This document shows positions 37,344 to 46,575 of a stretch of DNA of 64,000 bases, one piece after another. The stretch covers positions 992,001 through 1,056,000 of the forward strand of contig NZ_VEBF01000002.1 of assembly GCF_007676705.1 (NCBI RefSeq). Reading direction: 5' to 3'. The notes under the pieces were generated by a model that had not been told where the DNA came from, did no database searches, and saw only the letters and a list, made by a program, of their open reading frames with translations. Numbering within the stretch: position 1 is the first letter of the stretch; the number at the start of each line of letters is the position of its first letter. A program made the translations under genes and the position numbers. The DNA comes from Paenibacillus xylanexedens (lineage in GTDB: Bacteria; Bacillota; Bacilli; Paenibacillales; Paenibacillaceae).

Positions 37344-37868
37344 ATGAGATTAACCGGTAAGAAAGTCATCGCTCTGGTCGATGAAGAATTCGAGGATCTG
37401 GAATTGTGGTACCCTGTGCATCGTGTACGCGAAGAAGGTGCAGAGGTACATCTGGCTGGAGAGAAAAAAGGGAAAACCTATATTGGCAAATATGGCGTCC
37501 CGGCTGAAGCTGAATACAGCTTTGATGAACTCGACAGTTCACACTATGATGGAATTCTCGTACCAGGCGGCTGGGCACCGGACAAGCTGCGACGTTATCC
37601 CAAAGTACTCGAACTTGTAAAGGAAATGAATGCAGACCGGAAACCGATCGGACAGATCTGTCATGCAGGTTGGGTCCTGATCTCCGCCAAAATTCTGGAC
37701 GGGGTTACGGTAACCTCTACACCAGGTATTCGGGATGACATGGAAAATGCAGGTGCCATCTGGAAAGATGAACCGGTTGTTGTCGATGGACATATCATCT
37801 CAGCGCGTCGTCCACCTGACCTTCCGCCTTACGGTAAGGCATTTTGCGATGCACTCGCTGACAAATAA
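37344..37868 (+). CDS. DJ-1/PfpI family protein (YfkM-like, protease I/glyoxalase type)
   Basis: 174-aa flavodoxin-like-fold protein. KKVIALVDEEFEDLELWYP is the N-terminus with the conserved Glu, and QICHAGWVLISA near 105 carries the nucleophilic cysteine followed by His. Relatives are stress-induced proteases, glyoxalases or deglycases; activity cannot be assigned. ATG 37344 follows AAAGGAGAG by about 8 bases. Confidence 0.88.
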   Translation: MRLTGKKVIALVDEEFEDLELWYPVHRVREEGAEVHLAGEKKGKTYIGKYGVPAEAEYSFDELDSSHYDGILVPGGWAPDKLRRYPKVLELVKEMNADRKPIGQICHAGWVLISAKILDGVTVTSTPGIRDDMENAGAIWKDEPVVVDGHIISARRPPDLPPYGKAFCDALADK

Positions 37869-37912
37869 AAATAACCCCATTGTGCTGATTTCATGCACAG
37901 TGGGGTTATTTT
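37868..37912. terminator. Bidirectional terminator between the PfpI and ptsI genes
   Basis: AATAACCCCATTGTGC/GCACAGTGGGGTTATT palindrome with A and T runs on both sides, between convergent genes. Confidence 0.88.
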
Positions 37913-37992
37913 GCTAACACAAGTTTACCGATAAATAATTATCACAAATGTAAATATATTAACTTAAAGGTATTTATATCCAATTATCCATT

Positions 37993-39753
37993 TCACGATG
38001 CATTTGATCCACTCTGTTCGTCCGAATTCCCCGTAGAGTCATTAAAAACTTGCAGACGCTCCTCAATATCCCCGCTGGTCCGTAGGGCGAAGCACTTACG
38101 AGCTTCTTCCTTGGCTGCTGATGCCGTTGTGTTCAACACTCTGTGCTTCACACGCAACAGGGATTGTGGAGACATACTCAAATGGCGAATGCCAAGCTCC
38201 AGCCAAAGCGGAATGGCACGTTCGTCCCCCGCCATCTCCCCGCATACACTCACATCAATGCCGGCTGTGTGAGCCGCATCTGCTGTGGCACGAAGCATCC
38301 GCAGAACAGCCGGATGATAAGGATGATACATATGGGCAATCTGTTCGTTCATTCGATCTACTGCAAGTACATACTGAACCAGATCATTCGTACCGATGCT
38401 GAAGAAGTCCGCTTCCTCAGCCAGCAGATCAGCAATCATCACCGCTGCAGGAACTTCAATCATGATCCCGACCTGAATGTGAGGGTCATATGATAATCCC
38501 CGCTCGTCCAGATCGGCCATCGCCTCACGAAGAATCACATTGGCCTGCTGAAGCTCTTCCACCGAAGAGATCATGGGATACATGATTTTGACATTACCGG
38601 CGGCACTGGCACGCAGAATGGCTGTAAGCTGTGTTTTGAACAGATCCTTGCGGTCCAGACTAATCCGAATGGCACGGTATCCCAGAAACGGATTGTCTTC
38701 CTCTGGAAGCTCAAAATAATCAAGCTGCTTGTCACCACCAATATCCAGTGTACGAATGACAACGGATTGGCCTGCTGTTTTCTCTGCCACAAGGCGGTAT
38801 ACCTCATATTGTTCTTGCTCTCCCGGGAATGTAGCCCGGTCCATATACAGGAACTCTGTCCGGAACAAGCCTACACCCTTGGCTCCATGTTTCAAAGCCA
38901 TGTCCAGTTCCTTCACGGAACTGATATTGGAAGCAAGATGTAATACAGCCCCGTCTTTGGTTACAGCATCCACCGTTGCAAGCACCTGTAGCTGTTCCTT
39001 TTTCTTCAACTGTTTGCTGCGAAGCATCGTATAGCGTTCTATCGTCTTGCGGTCCGGATCGGTAAATACCAAGCCATTGTCACCATCTACCACAAGCATA
39101 TCACCTGTCTCTACCGGCATGCCAAGACTCGCTTCCAGACCGGAAACGAGAGGAATGCCAAGTGCACGAGCCATAATTGCTGAATGTGATGTTTTCCCGC
39201 CAATCAAGGTTACAATGCCAAGCACATGAGTAGGATTCAGATGTGCCAATTGAGAGGGCGACAGCTCTTTCGCGACGAGTACATAAGGCTGGGTATCCGA
39301 AGGAAGTGTAATCTCCGGTGCGCCGAGCAGATGCTTGAGCAGACGGTTACCCACATCCTTGATGTCGATTGCCCGCTCCTTCATATATTCGTCTTCCAGC
39401 AGGTCAAACATCGTAACAAAGTGGTCAATGGCTTCTTTCACCGCCACTTCTGCCGCCTTGTACTGACGCTCGATAATGCCGCGGATTTCGTTCATGAATA
39501 CCGGATCTTCGAGGATGGCCAGATGTGCATCAAAAATACTGGACTCCTCGGGACCAACGACTTCCTTGAACTCATTCTTGATATATTCGATCTCATCCTT
39601 TGATGTCCGTATGCCCTCATACAGCCGTTCGAACTCCTGGGCGAGATCTACCGAATCCATCTTCTGATCCGGCAGATCCCATTCCCAACTGGGCAGGACA
39701 AATGCTTTGCCGATGGCTATGCCTGCAGCTCCGTTGATGCCTTGTATCTTCAT
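37993..39753 (-). CDS. ptsI: PTS enzyme I (phosphoenolpyruvate-protein phosphotransferase)
   Basis: 586-aa soluble enzyme that takes phosphate from PEP and hands it to HPr. The active-site histidine lies in GGKTSHSAIMARALGIP near residue 190. The PEP domain includes GVGLFRTEFLYMDR near 290, GTNDLVQYVLAVDR near 445, and the catalytic cysteine in VCGEMAGD near 502. Its start overlaps the stop of the EIICBA gene by 4 bases (ATGA), so the two are translationally coupled. No HPr gene lies between, unlike the ptsHI pair. The C-terminal tail (about residues 555-586) is Ser/Asn-rich and variable. Confidence 0.94.
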   Translation of the reverse strand: MKIQGINGAAGIAIGKAFVLPSWEWDLPDQKMDSVDLAQEFERLYEGIRTSKDEIEYIKNEFKEVVGPEESSIFDAHLAILEDPVFMNEIRGIIERQYKAAEVAVKEAIDHFVTMFDLLEDEYMKERAIDIKDVGNRLLKHLLGAPEITLPSDTQPYVLVAKELSPSQLAHLNPTHVLGIVTLIGGKTSHSAIMARALGIPLVSGLEASLGMPVETGDMLVVDGDNGLVFTDPDRKTIERYTMLRSKQLKKKEQLQVLATVDAVTKDGAVLHLASNISSVKELDMALKHGAKGVGLFRTEFLYMDRATFPGEQEQYEVYRLVAEKTAGQSVVIRTLDIGGDKQLDYFELPEEDNPFLGYRAIRISLDRKDLFKTQLTAILRASAAGNVKIMYPMISSVEELQQANVILREAMADLDERGLSYDPHIQVGIMIEVPAAVMIADLLAEEADFFSIGTNDLVQYVLAVDRMNEQIAHMYHPYHPAVLRMLRATADAAHTAGIDVSVCGEMAGDERAIPLWLELGIRHLSMSPQSLLRVKHRVLNTTASAAKEEARKCFALRTSGDIEERLQVFNDSTGNSDEQSGSNAS

Positions 39754-41630
39754 TCTACCCCTCCAACGTTCCTGTCATAGAGCACCACGGACATAACGGA
39801 TGCCTGACCTTTCTTAACTTGCTTAAATGGAGCAAAACTCCATGATTTTACACGATCCGGATTCGTAATTACCATAGGTGTTGTCAGTGACGCCGCTTGC
39901 TCGCGAAGTACCGCGAGATCAAACTTGATCAACAACTGCCCTGGCTCCACCGTATCGCCCTCCTGCACAAAAGCTTCAAAATGGCCTTTCAACTGAGATG
40001 TATCGATGCCGATATGCAGTAACACCTCAAGCCCTTCACGGGTGGAAATCCCCAGGGCATGCATGGTCGGGTACAGATGCATAATCGTTCCATACACAGG
40101 TGATACCAGCTCTCCGCGTTCCGGGACAAAGGCTACCCCATCCCCGACAAGCTTGGCTGCAAAGATCTGATCTGGAACCTCTTCAATCGGCAGCATCTTA
40201 CCCTGAACGGGAGCACAGAACAGAACCTGTTGCAGATCTCTTTCGAGCAGCTTCGCGATTTCTTCCCGGATCAATTCCGAGTAGGTACCAAATACCACCT
40301 GCACGTTACCGCCGCCCAGCTTGATCAGTCCGGCGGACCCCATACTCTTCATGGCCCCCGTGTCGATCAGTCGGTCATCATGCACAGTCAGGCGAAGGCG
40401 TGTAATACAGGCCTCAACCTGTACAATATTTCCTTTTCCACCCAATGCTTCGAGAATCAAAGGGGCCTGATAAGGAATGTTCCCTACCCAATCTTCCAGC
40501 ATCGATCCCTCTTCACGTCCTGGTGTTGGAATCTTGAATGTACGAATCGCCCATCGGAACAGGAAGTAGTAGACCAGCCCATATAGTATGCCAATCGGAA
40601 TGAGCTTCCAAGCATTCTCCGATAGATGGAAATTGAGTATGTAATCAATAATACCTGCGGAGTACGAAAAGCCGTGCCGGATATCGAGCCAGTAGCTGAT
40701 CCACATGGCAACACCGGACATGACTGCATGCACGATGAACAGATAAGGTGCAGCGAACAAAAAAGCAAACTCAATCTGCTCAGATACCCCCGTCAGAAAA
40801 CAAACGAGTGCTGATGTAAGAAAAGTTTTCTTAATCTTCGGTTTGAGATCTTCCCTAGCTTCCTGAATAATAGCGAAGGCTATCGCCGGAATAGCAAACA
40901 TCATGATGGGAAACAAACCCGCCATAAAGAATCCTGCAGTTGGATCACCTGCAAAAAATCGGGGCAAATCCCCTTGCACAATGTTACCATCAGGCGTCTC
41001 AAAGGTTCCCAACTGGAACCAAAACACATTGTTAAGCAGGTGATGAAGTCCGAAAGCGACCAGCACCCTGTATAACACTCCATAGATGAATAGTCCAAAC
41101 CCACCGAGACTGTATTCCCACGTGGCAATGGCGTTCAATCCGTGTTGTAAAATCGGAGCGAGCCATAGCATAAAACAGGAGAACAGGGCCGAACAGAGTC
41201 CAACGATAAGCAAAACAAACCTTGAACCTCCGAAAAATTGTAAGATTTCGGGTAGTTTAATACTTTTGAACCGATTATGCATTCCCCCGGCAAGCGCGCC
41301 GAGTATGATTCCGATTAAGGAAGCGGGCTGAACGGTGCCGTCGCCGAAGTTGCGAGTCACCTGATCATATATCACGATACCAGCCAGCGCAGCGAGTCCC
41401 GCTTGCCCGGCCTGGTTGGAGAGTCCCAGGGCTACACCGACAGCGAACAGATACGGTAAAAAATAAAAAATACCGTGTCCGGCCACGGTAGACACTTCAC
41501 CGACAACTTCCAATCCCCAGGCGTTCCAGGGCAGACTGCCCACACTGAGCAAAATTGCGGCGGCGGGCAGGACCATTGTAGGCAGCATTACCGCTCGTCC
41601 GAGCTGCTGCAAGGATCCGAGCCAATTCAT
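39750..41630 (-). CDS. PTS EIICBA, glucose/N-acetylglucosamine family
   Basis: 626-aa sugar permease and kinase with fused domains. EIIC is at about 1-375 (ten hydrophobic segments, HHLLNNVFWFQ, FFAGDPTAGFF), EIIB at about 390-465 with its phosphocysteine in ACITRLRL near 408, and EIIA at about 480-620 with the phosphohistidine in LLHIGID near 540. The EIIC signatures resemble N-acetylglucosamine permeases more than PtsG, but the sugar is not certain. AAAGGAG precedes the ATG. It is first gene of an operon with ptsI, under the promoter at 41655-41683. Confidence 0.92.
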   Translation of the reverse strand: MNWLGSLQQLGRAVMLPTMVLPAAAILLSVGSLPWNAWGLEVVGEVSTVAGHGIFYFLPYLFAVGVALGLSNQAGQAGLAALAGIVIYDQVTRNFGDGTVQPASLIGIILGALAGGMHNRFKSIKLPEILQFFGGSRFVLLIVGLCSALFSCFMLWLAPILQHGLNAIATWEYSLGGFGLFIYGVLYRVLVAFGLHHLLNNVFWFQLGTFETPDGNIVQGDLPRFFAGDPTAGFFMAGLFPIMMFAIPAIAFAIIQEAREDLKPKIKKTFLTSALVCFLTGVSEQIEFAFLFAAPYLFIVHAVMSGVAMWISYWLDIRHGFSYSAGIIDYILNFHLSENAWKLIPIGILYGLVYYFLFRWAIRTFKIPTPGREEGSMLEDWVGNIPYQAPLILEALGGKGNIVQVEACITRLRLTVHDDRLIDTGAMKSMGSAGLIKLGGGNVQVVFGTYSELIREEIAKLLERDLQQVLFCAPVQGKMLPIEEVPDQIFAAKLVGDGVAFVPERGELVSPVYGTIMHLYPTMHALGISTREGLEVLLHIGIDTSQLKGHFEAFVQEGDTVEPGQLLIKFDLAVLREQAASLTTPMVITNPDRVKSWSFAPFKQVKKGQASVMSVVLYDRNVGGVE

Positions 41631-41654
41631 GGCGACCTCTCCTTTCTATCCTAG

Positions 41655-41683
41655 ATGGTAAGCTTTACGCAACGTTTTGTCAA
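41655..41683 (-). promoter_or_regulatory. SigA-type promoter of the PTS operon
   Basis: Perfect -35 TTGACA (41678-41683), 17-base spacer and -10 TACCAT (41655-41660) on the minus strand. The spacer contains AAACGTT, the core of a cre site, but the outer positions do not fit. A 10-bp palindrome ACCAATTGGT (41696-41705) sits 12 bases upstream of the -35 and may be an activator or repressor site. Confidence 0.65.
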
Positions 41684-41730
41684 AGCAAAACAGTAACCAA
41701 TTGGTAATTAATACGGCAAAAATAGCACAG

Positions 41731-41762
41731 AAAAAATCCCGTCAACTTCAAGTTAACGGGAT
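41731..41762 (-). terminator. Terminator after the CoA-binding protein gene
   Basis: AATCCCGTTAACTT/AAGTTGACGGGATT hairpin followed by six T on the minus strand. Confidence 0.85.
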
Positions 41763-41826
41763 TCATCCTACACACATTCAATTGGGTGCGATCAGGAGAT
41801 CATCCGATCACAGGTGAACGGGCTTC

Positions 41827-42261
41827 TCAGCCGCGTCCAGCGCCGCGCAGAACGATGGAATCCTCTACCTTGATACAACGATTCGTTACCGCTGTCATAC
41901 CGTTCTCCGCAGCAATCTGGACCGCTTCATCGCTATGGATGCCAAGCTGCAGCCACAATACATTCGCTTTGATGGCAGCCGCATCACGAGCCACATCCGC
42001 ACAAAACTCCTCGCGGCGAAACACGTTCACAATGTCTACCGGCTCTGGGATATCCGCAAGCGTGGCATATACCGTCTCTCCAAGGATCTCACCTTGAACC
42101 TGTGGATTAACCGGGATGATGCGATAGCCTCTGCTCTGCATGGCTTCTGCTACCATATAGGACGTGCGATCCGATTTGTCTGATAAGCCGACGACTGCGA
42201 TGTTGCCTGCATTGCGCAAAAGGTGTCCAATTTCTTCACGAGTAGGGTTGTTAAATTCCAT
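41827..42261 (-). CDS. CoA-binding protein (YccU-like, succinyl-CoA synthetase alpha N-domain fold)
   Basis: 144-aa single Rossmann-like domain: NIAVVGLSDKSDRTSYMVAEAMQSRGY, IIPVNPQ, VDIVNVFRRE, and LGIHSDEAVQIAAENGM. Family members bind CoA; some are implicated in CoA-linked protein protection. No specific role can be given. ATG 42261 is preferred to TTG 42267; AAAGGATGG lies about 10 bases upstream. The C-terminus RGAGRG is short and Gly/Arg-rich. Confidence 0.85.
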   Translation of the reverse strand: MEFNNPTREEIGHLLRNAGNIAVVGLSDKSDRTSYMVAEAMQSRGYRIIPVNPQVQGEILGETVYATLADIPEPVDIVNVFRREEFCADVARDAAAIKANVLWLQLGIHSDEAVQIAAENGMTAVTNRCIKVEDSIVLRGAGRG

Positions 42262-42321
42262 GTTCAAGCACCATCCTTTTCTGATTAAAGTGCGTGTTCA
42301 AAAGACAAGTTTTCAGTTATT

Positions 42322-43617
42322 TCACTCTTTTACCCATTGAACCGAGGCGCCAAGCGCTTGCAAATGATCGAAATATTGCGGATAAGACTTGGCTACATGG
42401 TGTGCATCCCGAATACGAAGCGGTTCTTTGGAACGCAGACCAACGACAGTCAGGGCCATAATTACGCGATGATCGTAATGAGCGTTAATCTCAACGCCGC
42501 CTTCAACGCCTTCCGGACGTCCCTGTACGATAATCTCAGCCTGACGCTCTTCGACGTTCGCTCCTGCCTTCCGCAGTTCGTTCAAATAATCGGTGATTCG
42601 GTCACATTCCTTGTAACGCAGGTTCTCTACATTATAGAACCGTGACGTGCCTTCCGCAAACACAGCTGCGGCTACCATAGCCAAAACGGCGTCCGTCGCG
42701 GCATCCCCGTCGAATTCGATCGCTTTCAGTCTGCCATTGCCTTGAACGTGTACCACATCGTTCTCATGTGTCAACGGCACTTCCATCATGCGTAGAACGT
42801 CAACGATGGCACGTTCACCCTGTTTGCTCTGCTCCATCAGGCGCAGAATTTTCACATCAGACTGTGTAACCGCAGCTGCGGCAAGAACCGCTGCTGAGCC
42901 CGGGTAGTCTCCTTGAACCGTGTAGGTCGTCGGCTGGTAAGCCTGTCCACCTGGTACACGGAAAGACATGTAATCATCACTTGCATGGATAACGATGCCT
43001 GCCTGCTCCAGCACTTCCAAGGTCTGCCCGATCACGACTTTGGATTTCAGGTCATTCAGGACTTCAATGGTGCTGTCTTCTGCAAGCAAAGGCGTAACAA
43101 ATAACAGTGCGCTCAGATATTGGGAGCTGACGGAGCCGGATACACGAATGTGCCCACCCTTGGCGTTACCGCCTTTAATTGTAATCGGCAGGCGTCCTTG
43201 TTCGTGTTGTACTTCTACACCCAGTTGACCCAGTGCATCGATCAGATCATCATGTGGCCGTTTGCCGAGCGAATCCGGGTACATATTCACAAAGGTAACT
43301 TCAGGACAGAGCGCCGTAACTCCCATCAGAAAACGAAGTACAGCACCCGCATTCCCTACATTCAATTCACGCACATCACGCGGATGGCTGCCAAAACCCT
43401 GGATCACAATCTTGCTGTCGTCCTCTTCAAGCACTGCCCCAAGATCGCGAATACATCTGCGCATGGCGTCACTGTCTTCACTGTGTGCCGGGAAATGAAT
43501 GGTACTTGTGCCTTCTGCCAACGCAGCAGCCAGCAAATAGCGGGTAGTGTAATTTTTGGAGGACAGAGCTCCGATTTCCCCGTTCAGAGTGGGGGTTGGT
43601 TTAACAATAACGTCCAT
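42322..43617 (-). CDS. aroA: 3-Phosphoshikimate 1-carboxyvinyltransferase (EPSP synthase), divergent form
   Basis: 431-aa shikimate-pathway enzyme joining shikimate-3-phosphate and PEP. The general pattern is kept: Lys and Arg in SSKNYTTRYL near 20, a GNAG loop near 92, KRPHDDLIDAL near 120, SSQYLSALL near 167, and NLRYKECDRI near 335. The PEP/glyphosate loop reads GNAGAVLRF instead of GNAGTAxRP, and KECDRI replaces KETDRL. AAGGAG precedes ATG 43617. It stands alone, with shikimate kinase 0.5 kb upstream on the same strand beyond a divergent rhodanese gene. Confidence 0.9.
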   Translation of the reverse strand: MDVIVKPTPTLNGEIGALSSKNYTTRYLLAAALAEGTSTIHFPAHSEDSDAMRRCIRDLGAVLEEDDSKIVIQGFGSHPRDVRELNVGNAGAVLRFLMGVTALCPEVTFVNMYPDSLGKRPHDDLIDALGQLGVEVQHEQGRLPITIKGGNAKGGHIRVSGSVSSQYLSALLFVTPLLAEDSTIEVLNDLKSKVVIGQTLEVLEQAGIVIHASDDYMSFRVPGGQAYQPTTYTVQGDYPGSAAVLAAAAVTQSDVKILRLMEQSKQGERAIVDVLRMMEVPLTHENDVVHVQGNGRLKAIEFDGDAATDAVLAMVAAAVFAEGTSRFYNVENLRYKECDRITDYLNELRKAGANVEERQAEIIVQGRPEGVEGGVEINAHYDHRVIMALTVVGLRSKEPLRIRDAHHVAKSYPQYFDHLQALGASVQWVKE

Positions 43618-43723
43618 GGATGAAATTCTCCTTCATTGATTATATTGTGGCCAAATTGACATTCCGTGCATCGCTTGGGTATCATTATAGGCGTTAAGTC
43701 CATACAGAAAAGAGGACCTGAAT

Positions 43724-44029
43724 ATGACACAAATAGCTGAAATTGAAACGTCTGAGCTGCGCCGCCGTTTACAGGCGGGAGAGAAGCTGCAGATGATAGA
43801 CGTCCGCGAGGACGATGAAGTCGCACAAGGCATGATCGAAGGAGCCAAGCATATTCCGCTTGGACAGATTCCAGACCGACTGTCTGAGATTGATAAGTCA
43901 GGCGAGATTATCATCATCTGTCGTAGCGGTTACCGCAGTGAACGTGCTTGTGAATATCTGCAGCAACTCGGATATGAAGGCTGTACGAACATGGTCGGCG
44001 GCATGCTTCAATGGCAACAGGAAGACTAG
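43724..44029 (+). CDS. Rhodanese-like domain protein
   Basis: 101-aa single-domain sulfur carrier or transferase. It has MIDVREDDEVAQGMIEGAKHIP (residues 24-46) and the active-site loop IICRSGYRS near residue 65 with the persulfide-forming cysteine, then GYEGCTNMVGGMLQW. AGAGGACC precedes the ATG. It is divergent from aroA. Confidence 0.9.
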   Translation: MTQIAEIETSELRRRLQAGEKLQMIDVREDDEVAQGMIEGAKHIPLGQIPDRLSEIDKSGEIIIICRSGYRSERACEYLQQLGYEGCTNMVGGMLQWQQED

Positions 44030-44085
44030 AAAGAATCGGAGCTAAGACACTATAAATTCGTGACTCTACTCTACTCCACTCCTGC

Positions 44086-44110
44086 AAACGGGCCAATATG
44101 GCCCGTTTTC
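44086..44110 (+). terminator. Terminator after the rhodanese gene
   Basis: AAACGGGCCA/TGGCCCGTTT hairpin with T run. Confidence 0.85.
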
Positions 44111-44157
44111 TATATCTGCCACTCTTTATCAAGCAACAAACTTCGATGATAACAAGC

Positions 44158-44667
44158 TTAGACGCGGTAATGCGCTAAAATTAAACGAGTCACTTCACCA
44201 GCGGATAACTCGGTTGTATCCACCGTATAATGCGCGAACCGATATGCATCTTTTCGTTCTTCCATAATCGTCTGAATGCGTTCCTCTGCATTGCCTGCGA
44301 GAAGCGGACGATTGTCACAACCGCTAACACGCTCTACAATCACTGCCGGATCAGCAGTCAGGGCAACGACCCAACCATTCTTCGACATCACGTCACAATT
44401 ATCCGAACGCAGCACTACACCACCGCCGGTCGCTATCACCTGTGACTTTTTCTCCAGTACCGAGCACAACATGCGACTCTCAGCATCACGGAAATACGTC
44501 TCGCCCTTGCCAGTGAACAGTTCTGGAATCGTACAGCCTTCCTCTTTCTCCACCGCGGCGTCCACATCAATCAATCGGTAACCAAGCTCGCGTGCAAGCA
44601 TGTCAGCGACGGTTGATTTGCCGGTTCCCATCATGCCGATGAGAATAATATTGTTAGACTTGCTCAA
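44158..44667 (-). CDS. aroK: Shikimate kinase
   Basis: 169-aa kinase phosphorylating shikimate, the step before AroA. It has Walker A GMMGTGKST near residue 11, DVDAAVEKEEG near 33, ATGGGVVLR near 80, and the lid region CDNRPLL near 118. The start is TTG 44667: AGGAG lies 8 bases upstream and the protein then begins MSKSNNIILIG, the family length. In-frame codons up to 44748 give an implausible extension. Confidence 0.92.
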   Translation of the reverse strand: MSKSNNIILIGMMGTGKSTVADMLARELGYRLIDVDAAVEKEEGCTIPELFTGKGETYFRDAESRMLCSVLEKKSQVIATGGGVVLRSDNCDVMSKNGWVVALTADPAVIVERVSGCDNRPLLAGNAEERIQTIMEERKDAYRFAHYTVDTTELSAGEVTRLILAHYRV

Positions 44668-44870
44668 GGTGTACACTCCTTTAATCCAAGCAATTCGTGA
44701 GCACTTTTGTCCTATCATAACACAGCCCTGCGGACTGGGAAAGACCATCGCCTTACGACTTCATTTCGAACATCCATGAATACTTCCAATGCAGATCAAG
44801 TAGCTTCCGCATCTTAAGGATGCCAGATCATACTGAAGTACTTTCACAAATAACACCGCTGTATAAAACG

Positions 44871-44919
44871 AAAAGAGACCTGGCGTTAACCGGAAATAAC
44901 CGGAACGCCAAGCCTCTTT
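44871..44919 (-). terminator. Terminator after gndA
   Basis: AAAGAGGC-TGGCGTT-CCGG/CCGG-AACGCCA-TCTCTTT long stem on the minus strand, ending in T-rich sequence, about 75 bases after the gene. Confidence 0.75.
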
Positions 44920-44992
44920 CGAGTCTCTCAACAGGCCAAAGCTCCTGCGTAAGGGCCCTTTAGCCAAATCTCATCGACTCATATATGTGGTA

Positions 44993-46402
44993 CTACTCCA
45001 TCCAATTGTGGTGGAAGCTGCCTTCTTTGTCCACACGTTTGAACGTGTGAGCACCGAAGTAGTCACGTTGAGCTTGGAGCAAGTTTGCTGGCAGACGCTC
45101 TGTACGGTAGCTGTCGTAGTAAGACAGTGCGCTGGAGAAGCCAGGTACTGGAACACCTTGTTTTACAGCCGCAGCTACAACTTCACGCCAAGCGCCTTGA
45201 TAAGACTCAACGATGTTTTGGAAGTAAGGATCCAAGAGCAGGTTTTTCAGTGCTGCGTCTTTATCATAAGCTTCCTTGATGTTTTGCAGGAACTGTGAAC
45301 GGATGATGCAACCACCACGGAAGATCATGGCAATGTTACCGTATTTCAGATCCCAGCCATACTCATCGGAAGCTGCACGCATTTGTGCAAATCCTTGTGC
45401 GTAGGATACGATTTTACTTGCAAAGAGGGCTTTACGCACGCTCTCGATGAATGCCTTTTTGTCGCCAGAGAAGGCTTCCGTCGCTGGTCCACTCAGGATT
45501 TTGCTAGCTGCTACACGCTCGTCCTTCATCGCAGACAAGAACCGGGAGAATACAGATTCTGTAATCATGGACAATGGTACGCCGAGATCCAGCGCGCTTT
45601 GGCTTGTCCATTTACCTGTTCCTTTTTGTCCAGCAGCGTCCAGAATAACGTCAACCATTGGTTTGCCAGTTTCAGGATCGTATTTGGAGAAGATATCTGC
45701 CGTGATTTCGATCAGGTAGCTATCCAGCTCCCCTTGGTTCCATTCCGTAAAGATTGCATGAAGCTCTTCAACGGAAACGTTCAATACGGATTTGAGCAAG
45801 TGGTACGCTTCACCAATCAACTGCATGTCTCCGTACTCGATACCGTTATGTACCATTTTCACATAGTGTCCGGCACCATCAGGTCCAATATATGTACAAC
45901 ATGGATCGTCACCGACTTTGGCCGAGATCGCCGTCAGGATCGGTTCAACCAGTTTATAAGCACTTTCCTGTCCACCCGGCATAATGGAAGGGCCTTTCAA
46001 TGCGCCTTCTTCACCACCGGATACACCTGTACCGATGAAGCGAATTCCTTTGTCTTCCAACTCTTTGCTGCGACGTTGCGTGTCAGGGAAGTATGCGTTC
46101 CCTCCATCAATGATGATGTCGCCTTCGTCCAGGTGAGGAAGCAGTTGTTCAATAGTAGCGTCGGTCGCTTTGCCGGCTTGTACCATGATCAAAATTTTGC
46201 GTGGGGATTCCAGGGATGCTACGAACTCTTCAATGGAGAATGAGCCTGTCAGGTTTTTACCTTCAGCTTCTTTCAGAAGATCATTGGTTTTCTCCGGGGA
46301 ACGGTTATATACCGATACCGAGAAACCTCTGCTTTCAATGTTAAGGGCCAAATTTTTGCCCATGACAGCCAGGCCAATTACGCCAATTTGTTGTTTTGTC
46401 AT
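44993..46402 (-). CDS. gndA: 6-Phosphogluconate dehydrogenase, decarboxylating (NADP+)
   Basis: 469-aa oxidative pentose phosphate enzyme making ribulose-5-phosphate, CO2 and NADPH. It has the nucleotide-binding [17 protein letters not shown] at the start, the family motif GPSIMPGG near 128, [16 protein letters not shown] near 180 with catalytic Lys, and [13 protein letters not shown] near 255. The long form (469 aa, not about 300) matches GndA of B. subtilis. ATG 46402 has GGAGG 5 bases upstream, preferred to an upstream codon at 46426. Confidence 0.95.
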   Translation of the reverse strand: MTKQQIGVIGLAVMGKNLALNIESRGFSVSVYNRSPEKTNDLLKEAEGKNLTGSFSIEEFVASLESPRKILIMVQAGKATDATIEQLLPHLDEGDIIIDGGNAYFPDTQRRSKELEDKGIRFIGTGVSGGEEGALKGPSIMPGGQESAYKLVEPILTAISAKVGDDPCCTYIGPDGAGHYVKMVHNGIEYGDMQLIGEAYHLLKSVLNVSVEELHAIFTEWNQGELDSYLIEITADIFSKYDPETGKPMVDVILDAAGQKGTGKWTSQSALDLGVPLSMITESVFSRFLSAMKDERVAASKILSGPATEAFSGDKKAFIESVRKALFASKIVSYAQGFAQMRAASDEYGWDLKYGNIAMIFRGGCIIRSQFLQNIKEAYDKDAALKNLLLDPYFQNIVESYQGAWREVVAAAVKQGVPVPGFSSALSYYDSYRTERLPANLLQAQRDYFGAHTFKRVDKEGSFHHNWME

Positions 46403-46516
46403 CTGGTCCTCCATCCTTTGCTCCAATTAATTTTATTGAAATAAATTCTCAACAATACTCCCATTTTAACGGTTTTATGTATAGAAGTGAACCCCGTGGC
46501 ACAGTTACGCAACGAG

Positions 46517-46543
46517 AAAACACCCCAATCTGCTGAGGTGTTC
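46517..46543 (-). terminator. Terminator after the 199-aa unknown gene
   Basis: AACACC/GGTGTT hairpin with TTTTC on the minus strand. Confidence 0.6.
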
Positions 46544-46575
46544 ATCGTATTTTCATAAATACGGCCTTCTCTTGA

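Noticed and set aside
41661..41677. Possible cre site inside the PTS promoter
   Set aside because: Has the AAACGTT core but the outer TG and CA positions fail; kept only as a remark on the promoter.
44761..44967. 68-aa minus-strand reading frame after gndA
   Set aside because: It spans the gndA terminator hairpin and has no start signals.
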